A DNA stretch of 11,682 nucleotides from Holophagaceae bacterium UBA692 (GTDB taxonomy: Bacteria; Acidobacteriota; Holophagae; Holophagales; Holophagaceae): the NCBI GenBank assembly GCA_002297665.1, contig DBMS01000277.1, positions 1 through 11,682 of the forward strand. The letters run 5' to 3'. Position numbers and translations under genes: made by a program. Every line of letters begins with the position of its first letter. Positions within the stretch are counted from its first letter, which is position 1. Shown piece by piece: positions 1-5,102 of the stretch. The notes under the pieces are model-generated. The model searched no databases. It had not been told where the DNA came from and worked only from the letters and a program-made list of their open reading frames with translations.

Positions 1-336
1 CCTGGGCGTGGATTGAAACTCCTGGCCCTGGACGGCGCGTGGAGGGCCGGGTGGTCGCCCAAGTCATCGCACCTGGGCGTGGATTGAAACTGACAGGTGA
101 GGACGATCACGCCGCGGTTGATGACGTCGCCCAGGTCATCGCACCTGGGCGTGGATTGAAACGTCCAGAAGACCTGGGACGCCCTGGATACCCTCGTCGC
201 CCAGGTCATCGCACCTGGGCGTGGATTGAAACCTGCTGCGCCTCGCGGTGATGCACCCCGATGCCGTCGCCCAGGTCATCGCACCTGGGCGTGGATTGAA
301 ACGCCATGGAGGACGACCAGCAGCAGCGCGGAGGGC

Positions 337-373
337 GTCGCCCAGGTCATCGCACCTAGGCATGAATTGAAAG
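337..373 (+). repeat. Penultimate CRISPR repeat, mutated in its 3' half
   Basis: The first 19 or so bases match the consensus exactly. The second half carries four substitutions: CCTAGGCATGAA replaces CCTGGGCGTGGA, and the last base is G instead of C. Two of the changes weaken the 3' arm of the hairpin, so processing of the crRNA ending here may be impaired. Confidence 0.9.
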
Positions 374-406
374 GCCTGCGCAGGCTGGAGAGTCGAAACG
401 CGATCC

Positions 407-442
407 GTGCCCAAATCATTGCGCCTGAGCGTGAAGGGAAAC
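407..442 (+). repeat. Terminal, strongly degenerate CRISPR repeat
   Basis: This 36-37 nt segment still aligns with the consensus (GCCCAAATCATTG..., ...GCGTGAAGGGAAAC) but has roughly eight to eleven differences depending on how the 5' end is aligned. Its spacing from the previous copy is that of a normal spacer (about 33 nt), so it is an eroded array terminus and not a chance similarity. The hairpin arms no longer pair well. The remaining 56 nt before the regulator stop codon show no further copy. Confidence 0.75.
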
Positions 443-498
443 AACTCCAGAAGAACTGTTCCTTTTCTCCTCGGGGCTCCAATCGTTTCAGAGAAGCC

Positions 499-1254
499 CT
501 ACAACCTCCCCAGCCGCCTTTCCAGGTCCGCCCGGTGCCGCCGGCTGAGCACCACCTGGGTTCCGGTGGTGAGGTGCACCCGGAATTCCCCGTGCGCCAG
601 GGGTTCCAGGCTGGCGATGCGGGCGAGGTTCACGAGGGTGGAGCGGTGGATGCGCACGAAGCGGCCGGGATCCAGCCGGGCCTCCAGGGCGCTGAGGCTC
701 TCCCGCAGGAGGTGGCTCGCGCCGCGGGCATGGACGCGCACGTAGTTGTCCTCGGCGGCGATCCAGTCCACGTCCTCGGCCGGCAGCACGAGGATGCGGT
801 CCCGGTGCCGGACCGTGATGCGGTCCGCGGGCGCGGAGGTGCGCAGGGTCGGCAGGGCGGCGACCAGGCCGAGGGTTCCGGCGCCGGTCCAGTGGGACCG
901 GATCCGCGCCAGGCACCGGTCGAACCGTTCGTCGTCGAAGGGCTTGAGGAGGTAGTCCAGGGCCTGGGCCTCGAAGGCCTTGAGGGCGTGCGCGTCGTAG
1001 GCCGTCACGAAGACGACCACCGGGGGGAGATGGGCCGGGTCCAGCAGCCGCAGCACCTCGAAGCCGTCCAGGCCCGGCATGCGGATGTCCAGGAAGGCCA
1101 CGTCGGGGCGCAGGGTTTCCAGGGCGTGCAGGGCCTCCCTTCCATGGCTGGCCTCCCCCACCACCTCCACGTCCGGTGCGCGGGCCAGGAGGCGGAGCAG
1201 GTAGTTCCTCGCCGGGGCCTCGTCGTCGGCGACCAGGGCGCGCAGGCGCGTCAC
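499..1254 (-). CDS. LytTR-family response regulator
   Basis: This 251-residue DNA-binding regulator is the likely partner of the kinase encoded immediately upstream. Residues 4-120 form a CheY-like receiver: acidic pair D10-D11, phospho-acceptor D56 in FLDIRMP, T84 in VFVTAYD and K104 in LLKPF are all present. Residues about 142-250 form a LytTR DNA-binding domain with the typical EDNYVRVH (168-175) and RFVRIHRSTLVNL (198-210) segments. I chose the GTG start at 1254 because it overlaps the kinase stop in a GTGA motif (translational coupling) and because the receiver begins there; the longer open frame upstream of it is antisense noise. Length and layout are those of the LytR/AlgR group, which bind direct repeats upstream of targets. 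The gene stops 57 nt from the decayed end of the CRISPR array; no clear terminator is seen between them. Confidence 0.95.
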   Translation of the reverse strand: MTRLRALVADDEAPARNYLLRLLARAPDVEVVGEASHGREALHALETLRPDVAFLDIRMPGLDGFEVLRLLDPAHLPPVVVFVTAYDAHALKAFEAQALDYLLKPFDDERFDRCLARIRSHWTGAGTLGLVAALPTLRTSAPADRITVRHRDRILVLPAEDVDWIAAEDNYVRVHARGASHLLRESLSALEARLDPGRFVRIHRSTLVNLARIASLEPLAHGEFRVHLTTGTQVVLSRRHRADLERRLGRL

Positions 1255-2372
1255 GGCGCCTCCCCCAGGCACAGGGGCACCGTCACGGTGGCGCGGGCGC
1301 CGCCTTCGGGGCCCGGCTCCAGGGCGAACCGCCCACGGGGGCCGTGGAGGTGCGCCAGGCGCCGCACGACGTTTCCCAGGCCCACGCCCAGCACGGGTTC
1401 GCCCGCGAGCCCGCGGCCCGTGTCCTCCACCTGCAGGCGCAGGGTCTCCCCCTGGGCCTGGGCGCGCAGGGTGACGCGCCCGCCCCGTTCCCGGGAGGCG
1501 AGGCCGTGGCGGAGGGCGTTCTCCACCAGGGGCTGGAGGATGAAGTTGGGGACCTTCGCCTCCAGGAGGCCGGGATCGACCTCCTCCACCACCACCAGGC
1601 GCGGGCCGAAGCGCACCTGCTCGATGGCCAGGTAGTGGTGGAGGAAAGCCAGCTCCTGGCGCAGGGGAACCTCGGGCGCGCGGCTGCCCTCCAGGGTCAG
1701 GCGCAGGAAATCGCCGAGCCGGGCCGTCATGCTCCGGGCCACGGCGGGCGCCTCGTCCACCAGCGAGCCGATGGCGTGCAGGGTGTTGAAGAGGAAGTGG
1801 GGCTGAAGCTGCATCCTCAGGGCCGTCAGCTCCGCCTGGGCCAGCTGGGCCTCCAGGGCCGCGGCGCGCGAGGCGGCCAGGGCCTGCTGGCGGCGGTGGT
1901 GCAGCACCAGCGCCACGGTCACGGTGACGCCGTAGATGAGAAGGCCCATGTAGAGCTGGTCGCTGCCCAGCAGCCTCATGCCCAGGGGCAGGTCGCCCGG
2001 GCGCGGCAGCCGGCGCTGGTCGTAGGGAACGTAGAGGACCACCAGCAGGACCAGGTGGACCAGCCCCAGGGCGGCCGCCGCGAGCGCGTGCAGGCCCAGG
2101 GCGCGCAGCCTGCGGCCCGGCTCGAACCCGGCCCGGGAGGCCATGAAGAACATGGCCGGCGTGAGGAGCATCCACAGGTAGTAGTCGAACAGGGTGAACG
2201 AAACGACCATCCCCTCCGTGAGGGGACACGTCTGCGCCCGGATGCTCCCGACCACGCTCAGGATCCGCACGAGGCCCAGGAGCGTGAAGACCCCGAACGC
2301 CGCGCCCCAGAATTCCCACCCGCGCCGGGATTCCTGGGCGGCGGACGTCTGGGGCGGGGAGGAAGGTGGCAT
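1251..2372 (-). CDS. LytS/AlgZ-type membrane sensor histidine kinase
   Basis: Integral-membrane kinase of the His_kinase (LytS/YehU/AlgZ) family, 373 residues from the ATG at 2372. Four hydrophobic segments are visible at about 19-42, 58-78, 90-117 and 140-159, followed by a short coiled coil. The H-box LQPHFLFNTLH has the phospho-accepting histidine at 192. The ATP-binding region follows with the N-box ILQPLVENALRHG (N285), the G1 box DTGRGL (317-322) and the G2 box GVGLGN (329-334). The frame stays open up to a GTG at 2453, but the extra 27 residues are Pro/Arg/Gly-rich and do not look coding, so the internal ATG is preferred; neither start has a good ribosome site. The gene overlaps the downstream regulator by 4 nt. 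The stimulus is unknown; the membrane domain carries no recognisable ligand-binding module. Confidence 0.92.
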   Translation of the reverse strand: MPPSSPPQTSAAQESRRGWEFWGAAFGVFTLLGLVRILSVVGSIRAQTCPLTEGMVVSFTLFDYYLWMLLTPAMFFMASRAGFEPGRRLRALGLHALAAAALGLVHLVLLVVLYVPYDQRRLPRPGDLPLGMRLLGSDQLYMGLLIYGVTVTVALVLHHRRQQALAASRAAALEAQLAQAELTALRMQLQPHFLFNTLHAIGSLVDEAPAVARSMTARLGDFLRLTLEGSRAPEVPLRQELAFLHHYLAIEQVRFGPRLVVVEEVDPGLLEAKVPNFILQPLVENALRHGLASRERGGRVTLRAQAQGETLRLQVEDTGRGLAGEPVLGVGLGNVVRRLAHLHGPRGRFALEPGPEGGARATVTVPLCLGEAP

Positions 2373-2602
2373 GGGCAGGGTCCAGGAGGGGGCCGGAAGG
2401 GGCCGCGCGCCCCGGAAGCCTACACCATCCCATGGGCGGGCCGGGGCCGCCACCGGTACGTGGGCGGGCCTCCCGCCGCGGCCCGGGCGCCGCTCACCCC
2501 GCCGGAACCGCCATTCCCGACATCGGCCGCGGGGCTCGCCCCGGGCCGCCGTATCCTGCCTGGACCTCCCCCGGCGCCCCGCCGCCCTTCCTACGGTGAA
2601 AG

Positions 2603-3040
2603 ATGCCCCAAGCGAATCCCGGCCTCGCCGGTCCCCCCGCGGATGTGAGAACGAAGCTCGCGGCCCTCTGGACCTCCACGACGCTCTGCTACCTCTACTG
2701 CGACTACCTGGCCCTCTACGCCCCCGGCAAGCTCCAGGGCATGCTCCAGGGCCGGATGGGCCCCCTGGGCGCGGCCACCCCCGGCGTGCTCCTTGGGACC
2801 TCCGCCCTCATGGCGATCCCGTGCGGGATGGTCGCGCTGTCCCTTCTGGCGCCCCCGCGCCTGAACCGCTGGGCCAACGTCGGGGCCGGGGCCGCGTTCA
2901 CGGTGATCATGGCCCTCATCCTGCCGGGACAGCGGGCGTTCTACCAGTTCTGGGCGGGCCTGGAAATGCTCCTCACCCTGGCCGTCGTGGTCCTGGCGCT
3001 GCGCTGGCCCCGGGTTTCCCCGGGCAGCTCCGGGGGCTGA
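2603..3040 (+). CDS. DUF6326-type four-helix membrane protein
   Basis: A 145-residue membrane protein with four hydrophobic segments at about 18-40, 57-83, 90-108 and 113-134. The first segment with its following loop (TKLAALWTSTTLCYLYCDYL, then a PGKLQGML stretch) resembles the uncharacterised DUF6326 family, whose members are about 140 residues long; the assignment is from memory of the family pattern and was not searched. Function is unknown. The ATG at 2603 is preceded by GGTGA (2595-2599), a good match to the Shine-Dalgarno region. It is transcribed divergently from the kinase/regulator pair across about 230 nt, so that pair may control it. The next gene starts 1 nt after its stop codon, indicating an operon. 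Confidence 0.82.
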   Translation: MPQANPGLAGPPADVRTKLAALWTSTTLCYLYCDYLALYAPGKLQGMLQGRMGPLGAATPGVLLGTSALMAIPCGMVALSLLAPPRLNRWANVGAGAAFTVIMALILPGQRAFYQFWAGLEMLLTLAVVVLALRWPRVSPGSSGG

Positions 3041-3041
3041 A

Positions 3042-3791
3042 ATGCGCGCCCTGCCGGCGGACCCGCCTCGAACCTCGCCCCCGGCCGGCCCCCACCTGCG
3101 CGCCGGCTGCCTTTACCTGCTGGTCATCGCCGCCGGATCGGTGAGCCTCGGATACGTTCCCGCCCGGACGCTGGTACCCGGCGACCCGATCGCCACGGCC
3201 CGCCTGGTGGCGTCGGCCGAAGGGCTCTTCCGCCTGGGCATGGTCTCGGACCTGGCGCTCGCCCTTTCCTTTCTCCTCCTGCCCCTGGCGCTGCACCGGG
3301 CCCTGGGCCCCCTTCGCCCCTCCACGGGGCGGTTGATGGTGGTCCTGGCGGTCCTGGGATTCCCGCTGGCCCTGGCGAACCTCGGAATCAAGCTGGACCT
3401 GCTGGCCGCGGTGCGGGGCGGCGGCGGGTTCGCCCCCCTCGGCGGCGACGCGCTGGAGGCCGCGGTGGCCCGGGCGATGCAGGCCCACCGGCACGGCCTC
3501 CTCGTGCAGCAGGTGTGCTGGGGCGCGTGGCTGATCCCCCTGGGCCGGCTCGTCGCCCTGGGGGGCCTGCGTCCCCGGATCCTGGGGTACCTCCTCATGG
3601 CCGGGGGCGCCGGCTACCTCGTCCATGTGGCCGGAACCCTGGGCTGGCGCGCCTATGCGGCCAGTCCCCTTCCCGGCGTGATTCGCCTGCCTGCATCCAT
3701 GGCGGAGATGGGCACCTGCCTGGCCCTCCTGGCCCACGGCCTTCACCTGGAGGCGTTCCGCCGGCGCCGGAGCGAGCCCGGGCGGCCCTGA
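3042..3791 (+). CDS. DUF4386-type six-helix membrane protein
   Basis: A 249-residue integral membrane protein with hydrophobic segments at about 20-42, 62-87, 95-116, 150-175, 178-203 and 217-238. The features LRAGCLYLLVIAAG at the start of helix 1, LVPGD (44-48), SAEGLFRLGMVSDL (58-71) and LRPRILGYLLMAGGAGYL (176-193) match the pattern of the DUF4386 family, which has the same length and helix count. Function is not known for the family. A Gly-rich loop at 125-135 is specific to this copy. Translation is probably coupled to the DUF6326 gene (1-nt gap). These two families often appear with stress or antibiotic-type regulators in other genomes, but nothing here identifies a substrate. Confidence 0.85.
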   Translation: MRALPADPPRTSPPAGPHLRAGCLYLLVIAAGSVSLGYVPARTLVPGDPIATARLVASAEGLFRLGMVSDLALALSFLLLPLALHRALGPLRPSTGRLMVVLAVLGFPLALANLGIKLDLLAAVRGGGGFAPLGGDALEAAVARAMQAHRHGLLVQQVCWGAWLIPLGRLVALGGLRPRILGYLLMAGGAGYLVHVAGTLGWRAYAASPLPGVIRLPASMAEMGTCLALLAHGLHLEAFRRRRSEPGRP

Positions 3792-3918
3792 CCGCGGGGA
3801 TCCGCCGGCACGGCGCCGGGGAACCCTTCCCGCCCGGGAACGCACTCTTGGGTGCGGAGCGATTCGCCCGGGGAGGGCCCCGGGGATCGCGCCCCGCCAA
3901 GCCCGTCCCGGAGGCCCC
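3792..3918. other. Intergenic spacer with GC-rich hairpin
   Basis: No gene is seen in these 127 nt. A perfect GC hairpin, CCCGGGG (3867-3873) and CCCCGGG (3878-3884) around an AGGG loop, lies between the DUF4386 stop and the LysM start. It lacks a T-run, so it is not a standard intrinsic terminator, although it may slow transcription or protect an end. GGAGG at 3910-3914 is the ribosome site of the LysM gene, 4 nt before its ATG. I see no clear -35/-10 pair. Confidence 0.5.
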
Positions 3919-4161
3919 ATGGCCGATCGAATCAAGGACCCCGATTTCTCGAACGTGAACGCCGGCGCGTCCTCGGACGCCGCGCAACCTCCCTCCCGGA
4001 CGTACACCGTCGTCCGGGGCGACTCCCTTTCCCGCATCGCCAAGCGCTTCTACGGCGACGCCGGGCTCTGGCCCCTCATCCAGGAAGCCAACGCCGACCT
4101 CATCCGGGACCCCGACCGCATCCAGGCCGGTTGGGTCCTGGCCATTCCCCCCAAGCCCTGA
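3919..4161 (+). CDS. Small LysM-domain protein
   Basis: An 80-residue protein that is mostly one LysM domain. Residues 28-77 show the full pattern: YTVVRGDSLSRIAKRFYGD, then W-LIQEAN, then PDRIQAGWVLAIPP. LysM modules bind N-acetylglucosamine-containing polymers, usually peptidoglycan. The first 27 residues are polar and contain no signal peptide, as in the cytoplasmic or periphery-located LysM proteins related to the C-terminal part of the YgaU/Kbp family and to phage-tail LysM proteins, so location is uncertain. The FYGD-x(3)-W form is typical of that stand-alone group. GGAGG at 3910-3914 supports the start. It is followed after 12 nt by a lipoprotein gene, suggesting a two-gene unit concerned with the cell envelope. 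Confidence 0.9.
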   Translation: MADRIKDPDFSNVNAGASSDAAQPPSRTYTVVRGDSLSRIAKRFYGDAGLWPLIQEANADLIRDPDRIQAGWVLAIPPKP

Positions 4162-4173
4162 GCCGGAGTCCCC

Positions 4174-4593
4174 ATGCGCATCCAGGCCCTGCCTTCCGTT
4201 CTCCTGATCACCCTCGCCTGCGCCAGGAAGGAGGCGCCGCCCGCGCCCGCCGCGGCCCTCACCGTGACGTCGGTGACCCTCGGCAAGGCCCTGGCCGCCG
4301 GAAAGCGCGTCGCCTTGCCCACCGACGCCTTCGGGCCCAGGGACACGATCTTCGCCAGCGTCGAGACGGCGGGGACCGCTGAAAAGGCCAGCCTCCGGGC
4401 CCATTGGACCTTCAACGGCGCCAGGGGCCCGGTGGAGGTCCACCGGCACGTCCTGGACCTGGTCAAGGTCACCGCCCCGGCGGTCCACGAATTCCACCTC
4501 GCCAAGCCCACCGATTGGCCCAAGGGAACTTACCAGATCGAGGTGTACGTGGACGGCGCCAGCGCCGCGAAGAGGGGCTTCACCGTCCAGTAG
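4174..4593 (+). CDS. Small putative lipoprotein, unknown function
   Basis: A 139-residue protein with a short N-terminal signal (MRIQALPSVLLITLAC) ending in a lipobox. Cys16 follows I-T-L-A, which satisfies the general bacterial lipoprotein rule although position -3 is Thr and not Leu. The mature part is polar and beta-rich. The C-terminal half contains a W-F-N-G segment (about residues 74-77) and ends with WPKGTYQIEVYVDG and a terminal FTVQ, a pattern common in the last strands of Ig-like or beta-sandwich domains. I recognise no specific family. GGAG at 4165-4168, 5 nt before the ATG, supports the start. The 12-nt gap after the LysM gene suggests that both are made together and work in the envelope; this is inference. 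Confidence 0.8.
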   Translation: MRIQALPSVLLITLACARKEAPPAPAAALTVTSVTLGKALAAGKRVALPTDAFGPRDTIFASVETAGTAEKASLRAHWTFNGARGPVEVHRHVLDLVKVTAPAVHEFHLAKPTDWPKGTYQIEVYVDGASAAKRGFTVQ

Positions 4594-4827
4594 GTCGCGG
4601 ACCCAACCAGGATGAACCATTACGGAATTCAGGCCGGTCCGCCCGGGCCCCACGGTCGGCCGGAACGGTGCGGCGCCCTATGCAACCACCCACAGGAGAC
4701 TTTCGGGCGAGTTTTTTTGCGCAGGGCGCGACGACACAAAACTTTTATATCAATAATCCATTTATATGCGCATTTTTCGACCAGCGGGCCGACCGCCCGC
4801 ATGTAAATATTCGGTAAAAATTTTGCG

Positions 4828-4856
4828 TTTACAATTGGGCCGTCGCGTGATCAAAT
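4828..4856 (+). promoter_or_regulatory. Possible sigma70-type promoter for the chemosensory operon
   Basis: TTTACA at 4828-4833 and TCAAAT at 4851-4856 are separated by 17 nt, matching five and four of six consensus bases. A start near 4863 would give a leader of about 240 nt before the CheA-like gene. The region is AT-rich, so such pairs can arise by chance. A second candidate, TTGCAA at 5046-5051 with TATCAC at 5070-5075 (18-nt spacing), lies closer to the gene and is equally plausible. Confidence 0.22.
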
Positions 4857-4866
4857 CATCCACACA

Positions 4867-5097
4867 CTAGCCAATAAGTATCATTTTCCCCTCGATGGCG
4901 AGGCCCAAAAAACGAATGCGGTAGGGTCGATTTTTTCGATTCCACCCATGGTAATCAATGCAGATGAACATGAGGACACCCGTCCCATTGGGCGAGTCAT
5001 GACCTTTTGCGCGTATTGCCATGCGGTTGTTCGATTTCGTACCTATTGCAACTAAACAATTTATCACAATATCACGAGGGAATCCGTCAGGATTCAT
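4867..5097 (-). CDS. Doubtful 76-codon frame inside the low-GC block
   Basis: This frame runs opposite to the chemosensory operon and covers half of the low-GC block. There is no ribosome-binding sequence before its ATG at 5097, and the frame simply continues open upstream of that ATG. The translation has a faint resemblance to a PilZ (cyclic di-GMP-binding) domain: FPRDIVINCLVAIG near the start, then RAKGHDSPNGTGV (residues 29-41), where PilZ domains carry an R-rich start and a D-x-S-x-x-G motif. However, the D-S spacing is one residue short and the arginines are missing. It may be an eroded remnant or noise. I would not treat it as an expressed gene without other evidence. Confidence 0.18.
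   Translation of the reverse strand: MNPDGFPRDIVINCLVAIGTKSNNRMAIRAKGHDSPNGTGVLMFICIDYHGWNRKNRPYRIRFLGLAIEGKMILIG
5080..5095 (+). promoter_or_regulatory. Hairpin covering the likely ribosome site of the CheA-like gene
   Basis: GAATCC (5080-5085) pairs perfectly with GGATTC (5090-5095) around a GTCA loop, ending 7 nt before the ATG at 5103. The only Shine-Dalgarno-like bases before that ATG, AGGA at 5089-5092, lie within the 3' arm and loop, so folding would hide them. A role in limiting translation is an inference; a 6-bp stem can occur by chance. Confidence 0.25.
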
Positions 5098-5102
5098 GAA
5101 AC

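Larger units (their letters stand above)
1..442 (+). CRISPR. CRISPR array, leader-distal end, 37-nt repeats
   Basis: The repeat begins GTCGCCCAGG and ends GTGGATTGAAAC, 37 nt in all. Copies lie at 1-19 (3' part only, cut by the window edge), 54-90 (one G-to-A change at 62), 126-162, 196-232, 266-302, 337-373 (four mismatches) and about 407-442 (strongly decayed). Spacers are 20-53, 91-125, 163-195, 233-265, 303-336 and about 374-406, all different and 32-35 nt long. Each intact repeat can fold into a hairpin, CGCCCAGGT pairing with ACCTGGGCG around a 6-nt loop, followed by a TGGATTGAAAC tail. That tail and the stem resemble type I-C repeats, although I-C repeats are usually about 32 nt, so the subtype is an inference. 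The tail orientation and the decay on the right indicate transcription left to right, with leader and newest spacers off the left edge. No cas gene is visible. Confidence 0.97.
4594..5102. other. 509-nt gene-free region with an abrupt low-GC block
   Basis: No convincing gene lies here. The first 100 nt keep the high GC of the surroundings. From about 4700 the sequence turns AT-rich, with runs such as a T7 tract at 4712-4718, TTTTATATCAATAAT near 4743-4757 and AAAAATTTT near 4816-4824. This continues to about 5155, inside the start of the CheA-like gene. Short hairpins occur at 4784-4800 (GCGGGC/GCCCGC), 4890-4903 (CCTCG/CGAGG) and 5080-5095 (GAATCC/GGATTC). No terminal inverted repeats, transposase, integrase or tRNA are visible. 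One 76-codon minus-strand frame (4867-5097) is the only open frame of note. The block is either a long AT-rich control region or foreign/decayed DNA. Confidence 0.7.

Noticed and set aside
39..444. Open frames on both strands across the CRISPR array
   Set aside because: Their translations are just the repeat unit read over and over with spacers between; repeats of 37 nt with open frames easily give such products. They are not genes.
1255..2433. N-terminal extension of the LytTR regulator up to an ATG at 2433
   Set aside because: The extension overlaps the kinase gene in another frame and is Pro/Gly/Arg-rich; the GTG at 1254 in the GTGA overlap is a far better start.
1..2453. LytS/LytTR pair as part of the CRISPR system
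   Set aside because: The genes sit at the decayed leader-distal end and run in the opposite direction; they resemble ordinary two-component genes, and no cas feature is present. Adjacency alone is not evidence.
1176..2648. Long plus-strand open frame opposite the LytS/LytTR genes
   Set aside because: Its translation is low-complexity Gly/Arg/Pro/Gln-rich and it lies antisense to clear kinase and receiver motifs. It results from the high third-position GC of the real genes.
4784..4800. GCGGGC/GCCCGC hairpin as a terminator for the lipoprotein gene
   Set aside because: It is nearly 200 nt after the stop codon and is followed by ATGTAAATATTC with no T-run, so a terminator call is not supported.
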